DNA from: Burkholderiaceae bacterium
Lineage (GTDB): Bacteria; Pseudomonadota; Gammaproteobacteria; Burkholderiales; Burkholderiaceae
Length of the DNA: 64,000 nt
Direction of reading: 5' to 3'
Assembly (NCBI GenBank): GCA_947462685.1
Contig: CANHPL010000003.1
Span: 62,001-126,000 of the forward strand
Below, piece after piece: positions 10,032 to 19,598 of the stretch. Position numbers and translations under genes: made by a program. The stretch's first letter is position 1. Every line of letters begins with the position of its first letter. Under the pieces are notes generated by a model that had not been told where the DNA came from, did not search any database, and was given only the letters and a program-made list of their open reading frames with translations.

Positions 10032-10988
10032 CTAGTCACTGACCAATTTTCCAAATCGCTGCTCTAATAAATTCCATAATTTGGGGCCTAATTGCTGTTT
10101 CCACCCCCAATAAAAATCACCTTTTAAATAATCTCTAAATGTTTGGGTATCGGCTTGATTAAAAATCATTCCCTTAGAGATTAAATCTTCTTCCAATTGA
10201 GCATTAAGTGCGATCGTATATTGGCGTTGTTTGGCCACATATTGCGTGATATTAGTTTGAACAATTTCTTGAATATCCTTCGGCATACTTTGCCAAAAGG
10301 ACAGATTCCCAATTAAATTAAATCCGGACCACATGTGTGCTGTCTTAGAAACGTAAGTGGTTACCTCATAAAGCCTTAAAGAATCTAATATGGCTAAAGG
10401 GTTTTCTTGCGCAGTTACTTTCCCTGTTTTTAATGCGTCATATAACTCGAGGACAAATAATGGCACAGGGTTGGCCCCAAGCGCCTGAAAAGTATCTTCA
10501 AATACTTTCCCTTCGGGAATTCGTATCGAGACTCCAGCGAGATCTGATGCTTTGTAAACGGGCTTATCTGAACACACGATGTGTCGAAAGCCATTTTCCA
10601 TCAACCCATGCGGAAACAAGTAAATACCATGTGGCATTAATTCACGCTGTAAATATTCGCCAATTTCACCATCCATTGCACCATATACGTCATCATTGGT
10701 ACTAAAGATAAATGGCAAACTTTGTATATTCATTACTGGGGCAATAGGCCCCAAAATACTTCCCATTAATGCGTAAAATTGAATCTTACCGTCGATTAGA
10801 TCTTGTACGATCTCAAGATGCGAATGCTTCGAACCTCCATTGTTAGCACTTACCTCAATTTGTACTAAGCCATCCGTTTGATGTGCAACAGATTTCCACA
10901 AATCGACTAAAAAAGGATGGACATGACTCTTTTCTGGTTGGTAATGATATTGAAACCCTTTCCAACGCGCTTGAGATGATGTGAACAT
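10032..10988 (-). CDS. TRAP transporter DctP-like solute-binding protein without a recognisable signal peptide
   Basis: DctP-like fold signatures (HPFLVDLWKSVAHQTDGLVQIEV, SLPFIFSTNDDVYGAMDGEIG, GVSIRIPEGKVFEDTFQALGANPVPL); in-frame TAA one codon upstream of the ATG. Confidence 0.8.
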   Translation of the reverse strand: MFTSSQARWKGFQYHYQPEKSHVHPFLVDLWKSVAHQTDGLVQIEVSANNGGSKHSHLEIVQDLIDGKIQFYALMGSILGPIAPVMNIQSLPFIFSTNDDVYGAMDGEIGEYLQRELMPHGIYLFPHGLMENGFRHIVCSDKPVYKASDLAGVSIRIPEGKVFEDTFQALGANPVPLFVLELYDALKTGKVTAQENPLAILDSLRLYEVTTYVSKTAHMWSGFNLIGNLSFWQSMPKDIQEIVQTNITQYVAKQRQYTIALNAQLEEDLISKGMIFNQADTQTFRDYLKGDFYWGWKQQLGPKLWNLLEQRFGKLVSD

Positions 10989-11015
10989 CCTTTAGTTCAA
11001 TCTTTCATGAAGCAA

Positions 11016-11987
11016 CTATTTTGTTTCTGGTTCAATTTTTGCTTCTGTCACAATACGGTTGAATTTTCTCATTTCGGATTGGAAATAGTTTTGGAAGTCT
11101 TCCGGAGTTCCGCCTTTAGGATAAATTCCTTTGGCTTCTAATTTTGCTCTATTCTCCGGATCGGTAATCGCTGCTTGGAAGGCTTTATTTAGACGCTCAG
11201 CAATAGGTTTTGGTGTATTGGGTGGAAGAAAAATACCGAACCATGTGTCAATTTTAATTCCGGGATACCCCATTTCACCAACTGTAGGAATATCTGGTGC
11301 ATCAGGTAAACGATTAGGCGCGGCAACCGCTAAAGGATGTAAACGGCCTGCTTTAATTTGTGGCATCGCAAGAGACGTCGTTTGGAACGTCACTTGGGTT
11401 TGTCCAGCAATCGCCGCTGTCACAGCCTCCGGAGATGTTTTATATGGAATATGAGATAAATTAATTTTCGCTTCAATATTTAATAATTCGGTTGCTAAGT
11501 GGCCCATGCCGCCAACACCCCAGGAGGAATAATTAACGGTGCCTGGCGGCTTCGTTTTCACCATTTCAACAAACTCTTTTAAATTTTTAGCTTTGACATC
11601 AGAATTTGCTAACAAAATTAAATAAACATTACCTAAGTAAATAACTGGTACAAATTTTCTAGGGTCATAATTAGTTTTACGCAAAAATGGATTTGCTGCA
11701 ACTGATGCTGAAGAAAAAATGATTGTGTAACCGTCAGGCTTTGCATTGAAGCCCATCTCTTCACCTAACACTCCATTGGCGCCAGACTTGTTTTCAACAA
11801 TCATTGGCTGACCAAGGTAGTTCGACATGAAAGGCTGTATGGTTCTTGCAAAGACATCTGACGTTCCACCTGGCCCCATTGGCACAATCCATGTAATTGG
11901 TCGATTTGGGTAACTTGCATCCTGAGCATTTGCCATAAAGGAATTGGCGGCAAATGCGATTGTGATCAGTTGTAAAAATCGTCTCAT
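11016..11987 (-). CDS. Bug/TctC-family substrate-binding protein
   Basis: Signal peptide; YPNRPITWIVPMGPGGTSDVFAR, KPDGYT. Confidence 0.92.
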   Translation of the reverse strand: MRRFLQLITIAFAANSFMANAQDASYPNRPITWIVPMGPGGTSDVFARTIQPFMSNYLGQPMIVENKSGANGVLGEEMGFNAKPDGYTIIFSSASVAANPFLRKTNYDPRKFVPVIYLGNVYLILLANSDVKAKNLKEFVEMVKTKPPGTVNYSSWGVGGMGHLATELLNIEAKINLSHIPYKTSPEAVTAAIAGQTQVTFQTTSLAMPQIKAGRLHPLAVAAPNRLPDAPDIPTVGEMGYPGIKIDTWFGIFLPPNTPKPIAERLNKAFQAAITDPENRAKLEAKGIYPKGGTPEDFQNYFQSEMRKFNRIVTEAKIEPETK

Positions 11988-12034
11988 GTATTATTCTCCG
12001 GTGTTATTAATTACTGTCTAGTTAGATGAATGAT

Positions 12035-13150
12035 TTAGGAATAAATATCGTCTTTTGCATCGATCGGCAATGCTACTGGACGTTTTAACCTAGCAGATAA
12101 ATCAAAGGCTTTAGTCATCATTAAATTCTTATGCGCATCGGCTACTGTTGCAGCAGGGGTTGGTAGTCCTAACGAGACACGATTTAACCAAGAGTCAGTC
12201 TCTTCACGCATCGGCCCACGAAGTTCCCCTAAAGCCATATCTCCCGGGGGGTAACTACCCATAAAATCGACCCGTCGTGTCGCATCCGGCGCGTATCCTT
12301 CTCCCTGAAATTTAGATGTTGCCAAAACAATATCGCGGTGCGTATCGTCAATAGTGAGTACTCCCTCAGTTCCAACAATACCTACATCTAAACTATAAAC
12401 AGCCCCAGGCCAAACTACCGGCAATGCCCACGAAATTGTTGCTTGGTAAATCGTCCCATCGGAAAAAGTAACCACACCACTGGTCGCATCAATACCTTTG
12501 TACTCAGGACCTAAGGCCTTGTCAATGGCGCGCGCATAGACCTCTACAGGCGTCTTACCCTGCATCATCCACATCACGATATCCAGGGCATGTGTACCTG
12601 AGATAACCATCGGTGAAATACGCTCAGGATGGGTTGTGCGCTTGTAATTATCGATTGCAACTAAACGATTCATGAACGCACGCGAGGTGACCAGCGTGAT
12701 GTCACCTAATTGCCCTGCAGAAACTTTTTCTTTGGCAGCTAACCAACGTCTTCTAAACCTTTGGGTATAACCAACGACAGCATCAATCCCAGCTGACTCT
12801 ATCGCAGCAAGCACTTTTGCTGAATCAGCTAATTCTGTTGCCAATGGTTTTTCAATCAACATGGGAAGGCCATGTTCAACTGCTTTCATGATTGGGTCTA
12901 CGTGTAAATGCTCATCAGTCGAAATGATGGCGGCATTTACCTCAGGACGGCTGAGTAATTCTTCATAACTATCCGTGACAAAGTCTGCCTTTAATTTTTC
13001 TGCAACGAACTTAGCGCGCTCAGGATTTTTTTCGGCAATCCCAATCCATCCAACTTGCGGATGACGGGCGGCTACCTCACCCCGAAATAGTCCTACTCTA
13101 CCGGCACCAACAATTGCTAACCCAAGATTTTTTGCTTGACGATCCCGCAT
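12035..13150 (-). CDS. Gfo/Idh/MocA family oxidoreductase
   Basis: GLAIVGAGRVGLFRGEVAARHP, EKPLATELADSAKVL. Confidence 0.88.
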   Translation of the reverse strand: MRDRQAKNLGLAIVGAGRVGLFRGEVAARHPQVGWIGIAEKNPERAKFVAEKLKADFVTDSYEELLSRPEVNAAIISTDEHLHVDPIMKAVEHGLPMLIEKPLATELADSAKVLAAIESAGIDAVVGYTQRFRRRWLAAKEKVSAGQLGDITLVTSRAFMNRLVAIDNYKRTTHPERISPMVISGTHALDIVMWMMQGKTPVEVYARAIDKALGPEYKGIDATSGVVTFSDGTIYQATISWALPVVWPGAVYSLDVGIVGTEGVLTIDDTHRDIVLATSKFQGEGYAPDATRRVDFMGSYPPGDMALGELRGPMREETDSWLNRVSLGLPTPAATVADAHKNLMMTKAFDLSARLKRPVALPIDAKDDIYS

Positions 13151-13153
13151 GTT

Positions 13154-14218
13154 TTATCCATTCACCGCACGAAGTTTTTCTTGAGAAATGGGTAAATACA
13201 CCGGTTCACCAGTTTCTGCAGAAATATCCGCCGCCATATACACTTCCATCACTTGACGAGCTTGCTCACCTGTAACTAACACTTCGCGATCAAGCGCAAC
13301 TGCTTCGAGAAAGTGAACCGTTTCATGTGCCATAGGGCCTGCGTAAACATGGTCTACTTGTTCACCAGGCATCGTCGACATTGGCAGTTGCATACCATTT
13401 TTCATGGTATTTAAAACAACATCTTTATGACTATCATCAACTAAGAGTGCGCCTTCACTGCCGATGAACTCAATCCATGTGGATGAGAAATTGGGATATC
13501 CTGGAGGCAAACTCCAACCGCCACCAACTACAAATGACAAACCATTGTCCATCGTAACCATGATCCACTGTGTATCTGGAATGTCTCCGCCGGTAGATTC
13601 ACGCATAGCGCCATAGTTCACTTGTGAATAAACTTTTACTGGTTTTGCTGGCTCTAAACACCAAAATACAAAATCTAAATCATGCGTAGACTCCATAGCG
13701 GCCGGGGATAACTTTACACGTCCACTGATTTTCTTACCAAGGCTACGAGTAATATGGCGGCTTACTAAAATACTTACTGGACGACCAATCGTGCCATCAT
13801 TAATTGATTTTTTAACATAAGCATATTTTGGATTAAAACGTTGTGAGTAACCGATGGTGAATTTAAGTTTTTTTTGCTTTGCAATGGCAATCAGCTCATC
13901 AGCTTCTTCTAAGGCAATCGCAATCGGTTTTTCTAGGAACACATGTTTACCAGCTAACAAAGCATCTTTAGCAATCGGGAAATGCGTTGTTTCTGGAGTT
14001 GCTGAAATCATTACCGCATCAATTTCAGCTATTTTGAGTAACTCTCGATAATCTGTCGTCGCAACAACAGGTTGGACTTTATCAGCCATCTCTTTGAGCC
14101 GAATCTCGTTCGTTTCAGCTATATAGAGATTTTTGACTAATGGATTTCTGTGGGCTGTTTCAGCACGAATACCGCCACACCAACCGGTTCCAATAACGGC
14201 AACATTAATTTGTTTCAC
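13154..14218 (-). CDS. Gfo/Idh/MocA family oxidoreductase
   Basis: NVAVIGTGWCGGIRAETAHRNP, FLEKPIAIALEEADELI; 3 nt from the downstream paralogue. Confidence 0.88.
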   Translation of the reverse strand: MKQINVAVIGTGWCGGIRAETAHRNPLVKNLYIAETNEIRLKEMADKVQPVVATTDYRELLKIAEIDAVMISATPETTHFPIAKDALLAGKHVFLEKPIAIALEEADELIAIAKQKKLKFTIGYSQRFNPKYAYVKKSINDGTIGRPVSILVSRHITRSLGKKISGRVKLSPAAMESTHDLDFVFWCLEPAKPVKVYSQVNYGAMRESTGGDIPDTQWIMVTMDNGLSFVVGGGWSLPPGYPNFSSTWIEFIGSEGALLVDDSHKDVVLNTMKNGMQLPMSTMPGEQVDHVYAGPMAHETVHFLEAVALDREVLVTGEQARQVMEVYMAADISAETGEPVYLPISQEKLRAVNG

Positions 14219-14302
14219 GCAAGTCTCCTTTAATACGATTTTTTTATTTATACATAAAGTATATTACAAGCCCAATGGATTTGGGGCATTAACCCAAAAC
14301 CA

Positions 14303-15097
14303 TTACTTAGTTAATGGAATCCCTCTAAGTCCTGAATTTTTGACCATTTCATTGAACTGGCCTTGCTGCACTGCCCCATCAATCCAGTCATTGATTTTAG
14401 GTATCGCAGCAGCACGCTCCTTCGGTAACCCAATCGACATGGACTCATATCCAATCACATCTGGCAAAACACGTGTCCCAGGAACCGAATCAGACATTTC
14501 ATACAAGATGGCCTTATTGCTGGAAAAGGCATCTATGCGACCCGCTTTTAACATGGCAATTGCACTGGTCATGGAGGTGGTTGTAACAATCTGAGCATAC
14601 TTAATGACTTTAGCAAGCTCTTTTTGAGAGCTACTACCCTCACTAACACCAATTTTTCTGCTAGGGACGTCAATATCAGCCATATTTTGAATACCTCGTT
14701 GTGAGCCGACCAAATAACCTTTTTCTATTTTTAGAATTGGCTTAGAAAAAGCAAAATCGTCGGCACGCTCTGGAGACACATTAGTAAAAATCATATCTAC
14801 TCGCCCTTGCTTAGCTGCCGCTAAGACATCTGCATTTTTTTCAAAAATGATGGGGGAATAGGCATAGTCAAAATTATCGGCAAATAATCTACCAAGTTCA
14901 TAACCTACGCCCTTGGAGTCCTCAAAAGTTTTGCCGGGCAATATTGAGGTTGGGGAACCTTTATACAGACCCATCCGTAACTTTCCATTGGTACCTACAG
15001 GCGGAATGGGTTGGGAAGCACAGCCATATAAAATAGTTGCAAGAACTATTAAACTCAGACGCCGAGAATATTTAAATAAGTTCATTCTGTTTCGCAA
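14303..15097 (-). CDS. Solute-binding lipoprotein, SBP_bac_3 (amino-acid ABC receptor-like)
   Basis: Lipobox ILYGC, GKLRMGLYKGSPTS, SBP_bac_3-like middle (KQGRVDMIFTNVSPERADDFAFSKPIL). Confidence 0.78.
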   Translation of the reverse strand: MRNRMNLFKYSRRLSLIVLATILYGCASQPIPPVGTNGKLRMGLYKGSPTSILPGKTFEDSKGVGYELGRLFADNFDYAYSPIIFEKNADVLAAAKQGRVDMIFTNVSPERADDFAFSKPILKIEKGYLVGSQRGIQNMADIDVPSRKIGVSEGSSSQKELAKVIKYAQIVTTTSMTSAIAMLKAGRIDAFSSNKAILYEMSDSVPGTRVLPDVIGYESMSIGLPKERAAAIPKINDWIDGAVQQGQFNEMVKNSGLRGIPLTK

Positions 15098-15257
15098 CCT
15101 TATTGGAATGTTTAGTTAATTACTGGATTATGACACTCTTCATAAATGCCCTCTGTTAAAAACACAAACTCTGAATCACAAAAAAGCCCTGTAATCTCGT
15201 CAAAAATAATCACACCGTCAGTTGCTTCTACCGAACGCTCATTTTTTATTTATGAGA

Positions 15258-16250
15258 TTACTCTAACTTAATATTGGCTGCTTTTATAAGTCTGTCGTAT
15301 TTCGTAGCTTCTTGTTGAATAAATTCATTGAACTCCTGCATTGAATTTGCAGGTACAGCGATACTGTCTGCCTCTAATTGAGTTTTAATTTCTGGCATCG
15401 CTAACATATTATTAATTTCCATATTTAATTTCTCAAGCACAGGTTTTGGAGTTCCTTTAGGGGCGAATAATCCTCCCCAAACTGTAAAGCTAAAACCTGG
15501 TAGTACGGATTCTGAAACTGTTTCTACGTTTGGTAGAACACTAATTCTTTTTGGTGTTGTCACACCAATCACTTTTAATTTTCCTGACTTGATCAACGGC
15601 ATGGCTGATGAAGTACTTGAGAAGAATAAATTTAATCTTCCACCCAGTAAGTCTGGCAATAAATTACTCATTCCTTTATAAGGGACATGCACCATCGAAA
15701 TATTTGTGCCAATCTCTAAAGCGGCTCCAGCTAAATGCCCCGGCGTTCCTTGTCCTAATGATCCAAATACCATCTCACCGGGTGATTTCTTGGCCATTTG
15801 TATAAATTCACCTAAGGTATTAAATTTTGAATCAATCGGCGCAACAATAGCTAATGGTGCATTCCCCATTAAAACAACAGGAATCAATTCTTTCATTGGG
15901 TCATATCCCAACTCTTTCATTAACAAACGATTGACAACCAACTCTCCTGTTTGTCCAACTAATAAGGTATACCCATCTGGCTTTGCGTTTACAACAAAAC
16001 GCCCGCCAATAGAGCCATTTCCTCCGGGTTTATTTTCTACAACGATCGGCTGTTTAAAGTTGGAATATAGTTTTTCGCTTGACAATCTCGCCAAACGATC
16101 CCCCATGCCTCCAGGGCCATACGGAACAATAATATTGATTTGTTTTTGTGGATAGTTTATTTCTACTGCCATCAATAATGAAGGGGTCAACATGAGGGCA
16201 ATAAAGCTAAAAACAAATTGGATATATATCTGAACTTTAACTCTATGCAT
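15258..16250 (-). CDS. Bug/TctC-family substrate-binding protein
   Basis: Signal peptide; YPQKQINIIVPYGPGGMGDRLAR, KPDGYT. Confidence 0.92.
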   Translation of the reverse strand: MHRVKVQIYIQFVFSFIALMLTPSLLMAVEINYPQKQINIIVPYGPGGMGDRLARLSSEKLYSNFKQPIVVENKPGGNGSIGGRFVVNAKPDGYTLLVGQTGELVVNRLLMKELGYDPMKELIPVVLMGNAPLAIVAPIDSKFNTLGEFIQMAKKSPGEMVFGSLGQGTPGHLAGAALEIGTNISMVHVPYKGMSNLLPDLLGGRLNLFFSSTSSAMPLIKSGKLKVIGVTTPKRISVLPNVETVSESVLPGFSFTVWGGLFAPKGTPKPVLEKLNMEINNMLAMPEIKTQLEADSIAVPANSMQEFNEFIQQEATKYDRLIKAANIKLE

Positions 16251-16338
16251 ATTGTCTCCCGAAAGAATAAGTGTTATTTAATTCATTACTGTAAAGTTAT
16301 CATGTATTCTAAGATAACACATTCTCATACTATATTTA

Positions 16339-17502
16339 ATGAATAATCTACCATTGTCAAATCTTGTCATTTTAGAACTTGGCAGCTCTTTATCGGGTTC
16401 TTATGCCGGTCAATTAATGGCAAAATTTGGAGCAAAGGTTTTTATAAATGAACCTTTGCCCTCAGGAAATCCGTTACGATTTTTAGTTCCATCTGATTAC
16501 CAAATCAAGTGGTGGAATACGATCAGTAAGAATAAATTCTCGATTGCAATCGATCCTTCTTCTTTACAAAGTACCTTATCAGTCAGTGATATTCTAAGTC
16601 ATGTCGATGTCATCATTACTGACATAGGCCCTTCTCAATGGGAAATCAATCCTTGGTTAAAACATTATCCGTCATGTGTGAAGAAACCTTTAGTGATTGA
16701 TATTTATCCATCAGGCACAGATATGTCTCATCTTTGGCAAGGGTCTTCATTAGCAGAATTTACTGCCGCCAATTCCGGTATGATGCACTTAACTGGCTGG
16801 GAGGATGGTCCTCCTGTTGGAGTAGAGGCTCCGATTGCTGAATATCTTGCGGGAATGATGGCTGCTTCGGGCGCACTGGCAGAATTAGGATTTTCTAGAA
16901 AATCCCTTACTTCTCCTAGACCTATTTCTATGGCAATGCATGAAGCTGTTCTCCGAATGATTGAATGGCAATTGCCTATTGCCTCGTTAGAAGGTCAGCC
17001 TGTTTTACGCAATGGGAATAATTTTCCGATGAATGCCGGTATTTCTAATATGCCACTAACAAAAGATGGTAAATACATCGCCGTTTCAGCCGCCAGTCAA
17101 GAAGTCGCCATGCGTCTTTTACATTTAATCGGAGGTCCTGAACTTGCAAATCACCCAGACTATGCAACACCCAAAGCTCGCGCAGATAACATGAAAGATC
17201 TTTATCTCAAACTGAATACTTGGGTATCTTCCAAAACTTTGGAGGAAGTCTTACGCATCGCTCAAGAAGCAGATATTGTCGTCGGTCCTATTTATAACGC
17301 ACTAGATATTCTTCATGAGCCAATGGTGATAGAACGAAATAATTTGGCTTCTATGAACTTAAGTGGTCATGAAGATACTTTTCAAACGGTTCGTATTCCT
17401 AAGGTGTCTGGTATTCGTCAAGTTGATGTTTGTAATGCCCCTGATTTAGGTGCTCACACTTTAGATTTTCTGCAACTAATTTCTCAAAAAACTCTTAACT
17501 AA
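16339..17502 (+). CDS. CaiB/BaiF family CoA-transferase (divergent)
   Basis: NLVILELGSSLSGSYAGQLMAKFGAKVF, EYLAGMMAASGALAEL; weaker match than the other four. Confidence 0.82.
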   Translation: MNNLPLSNLVILELGSSLSGSYAGQLMAKFGAKVFINEPLPSGNPLRFLVPSDYQIKWWNTISKNKFSIAIDPSSLQSTLSVSDILSHVDVIITDIGPSQWEINPWLKHYPSCVKKPLVIDIYPSGTDMSHLWQGSSLAEFTAANSGMMHLTGWEDGPPVGVEAPIAEYLAGMMAASGALAELGFSRKSLTSPRPISMAMHEAVLRMIEWQLPIASLEGQPVLRNGNNFPMNAGISNMPLTKDGKYIAVSAASQEVAMRLLHLIGGPELANHPDYATPKARADNMKDLYLKLNTWVSSKTLEEVLRIAQEADIVVGPIYNALDILHEPMVIERNNLASMNLSGHEDTFQTVRIPKVSGIRQVDVCNAPDLGAHTLDFLQLISQKTLN

Positions 17503-17515
17503 CCAACTTAATTTT

Positions 17516-18415
17516 ATGAATCAAAATACATCTAATTATTGGCCAATAAAATCTCTTTTATTTGTCCCTGCCAATCGTGAGGATTTTGTGTTAAAGGCGA
17601 TGCGCTTTAAACCACAAGCGGTTATTCTTGACTTAGAAGATGCAGTTCCAAAGCATGAACTTGAGCAAGCGCGTCTTCAAGTAAAAAAATTAATGAAAAT
17701 ATTGCATGATGACAACATTATTTGCTTTGTAAGAATTAATTCACTTCAAGAAGGTGGGCTTGATGATCTCAACTTTATCGTTTGTGAATATCTCAGAGGT
17801 ATTATGGTCCCTAAAATCGAGTCTGCAAAGGACACAATGCTTATTGACCAACTTCTTTTAGAGTTAGAAATTAAAGCGCATTTACTTCCTCAATCCATTG
17901 ATATCATCGCTCTTCCGGAAACAGCTTTAGGAATTTATCAGGGCTTTGAGATTGCAAATGCTAGTCCTCGCATAAAAAGTTTAATGACTGGTGTTAGCGG
18001 CCCTACTGGTGGTGATATAGCAAAAGCGATTGGATATGAAGCTTCTCCAGATGGGCTAGAGCAACTTTACTTGCAAAGTAAAGTAGTCCTAGAAAGTAAG
18101 GCTGCCAACGCGCCTTATCCTATCGCTGGAATCATCGGCATGAATATTAAAGATCTAGACTATGTCAAAGTACTCATTCAACGTGCTAAAAAAATTGGCT
18201 TTACAGGTGTTGCGCTGATTCATCCTAGTCATGTAGAAATTGCTAACCAAGTATTTAGCTTGTCAGATGATGAAATTACTTATCACAAAGGTCTTGTCCA
18301 AACATTTTTAGATGCTAATGCAAAAGGTTTAGGGGCTACTACGTTTCAAGGATCCATGATTGATCAAGCTATGTATGAGCGCTCTTTAGCCATTTTAAAA
18401 ACAATACCAAATTAA
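17516..18415 (+). CDS. HpcH/HpaI aldolase / CitE-like citrate lyase family protein
   Basis: SLLFVPANREDFVLKAMRFKPQAVILDLEDAVP, MVPKIES, IHPSHVEI. Confidence 0.9.
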   Translation: MNQNTSNYWPIKSLLFVPANREDFVLKAMRFKPQAVILDLEDAVPKHELEQARLQVKKLMKILHDDNIICFVRINSLQEGGLDDLNFIVCEYLRGIMVPKIESAKDTMLIDQLLLELEIKAHLLPQSIDIIALPETALGIYQGFEIANASPRIKSLMTGVSGPTGGDIAKAIGYEASPDGLEQLYLQSKVVLESKAANAPYPIAGIIGMNIKDLDYVKVLIQRAKKIGFTGVALIHPSHVEIANQVFSLSDDEITYHKGLVQTFLDANAKGLGATTFQGSMIDQAMYERSLAILKTIPN

Positions 18416-18423
18416 TCATCGTA

Positions 18424-19587
18424 ATGACACCCTACCCAAATAACACCCTACCACTGCAAGGCATTACAGTCATTGAGCTAGGCACCATCATTGCTGGCCC
18501 ATTTGCTGGAAGTTTATTGGCGGAAATGGGTGCTACTGTCATTAAAATTGAGCAGCCAATTGTTGGTGATGGTCTTCGTCAATCAGGTCCTAAAATAAAT
18601 GGTATCCCTATTTGGTGGGGTATTGCTTCTCGGAATAAAAAATGTATCAGTCTCAATTTGAAAAATCCTTTAGGTATCGATGTATTTAAACAATTGATTC
18701 AAAAAGCTGATGTCCTTATTGAGAATTATCGTCCTGGCGTTTTGGATAAGCTTGGAATAGGAAGTTCAACTCTTCATGCTCTTGTGCCAAAGCTGATTAT
18801 TTTGAGTATTTCGGGCTACGGCCAAGACGGGAGCTATGCCACGAAGCCTGGTTTCGGAAAAATTGCTGAAGGTTTGAGTGGTATAGTCCCTCTGACTGGA
18901 CATCCAAATGAGCCGCCTTTATATACAGGCTTTTCTTTAGCTGATGCAAGTTCTGGTTTGTATGGAAGTTTTATGATTAACATGCTTCTTCTTGACAATG
19001 ATAGAAAGGATATTCATATTGATCTGGCGCTATATGAGCCTCTATTAGAAATGCTTGCGTTTCAGTTTTACTCCTCTAGTTCAGCTCCTATCCGTCAAGG
19101 CACGAATAATCCCCACGGTTGGGGTATTTCAGAAAATTCGATCGCTTATCCCGCTTTTCAATCTATCGATAATCACTGGTTTTTAATTAAATTAGATCCT
19201 AAAAGCCGTTTTACGTTGAGCAATCAATTTAACTTATTCACTGATATGCATTTGGGTAATGCCATAAGAGATTGGTCTGCATCAAATACTACCAAAGAAA
19301 TATTTTCTCTATTGGGTAAACTAGGTATTGAAGCATCTATTGTGCAAAATGGAGAAACACTTGCCTCCAACCCTTATTTCAAGTCTCGTGGCGACGTTAT
19401 TCAAGCAAATCATCCTAGCTTAGGTCAATTTCCAGTACCGGGATTTTTCCCTAAATTGGAACGTTCCAATCAAAATACCTCTTTTCGAGCACCACAAATT
19501 GGTGAAGATAATGCATTTGTTTTCAAAGAGTTTTTAAATTTAGATGACCATCAATATCAATTACTGATAAATCAACAAGTCATTTAA
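18424..19587 (+). CDS. CaiB/BaiF family CoA-transferase
   Basis: LQGITVIELGTIIAGPFAGSLLAEMGATVIKIEQP, LIENYRPGVLDKLGIG. Confidence 0.92.
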   Translation: MTPYPNNTLPLQGITVIELGTIIAGPFAGSLLAEMGATVIKIEQPIVGDGLRQSGPKINGIPIWWGIASRNKKCISLNLKNPLGIDVFKQLIQKADVLIENYRPGVLDKLGIGSSTLHALVPKLIILSISGYGQDGSYATKPGFGKIAEGLSGIVPLTGHPNEPPLYTGFSLADASSGLYGSFMINMLLLDNDRKDIHIDLALYEPLLEMLAFQFYSSSSAPIRQGTNNPHGWGISENSIAYPAFQSIDNHWFLIKLDPKSRFTLSNQFNLFTDMHLGNAIRDWSASNTTKEIFSLLGKLGIEASIVQNGETLASNPYFKSRGDVIQANHPSLGQFPVPGFFPKLERSNQNTSFRAPQIGEDNAFVFKEFLNLDDHQYQLLINQQVI

Positions 19588-19598
19588 ATAGTTACTAT

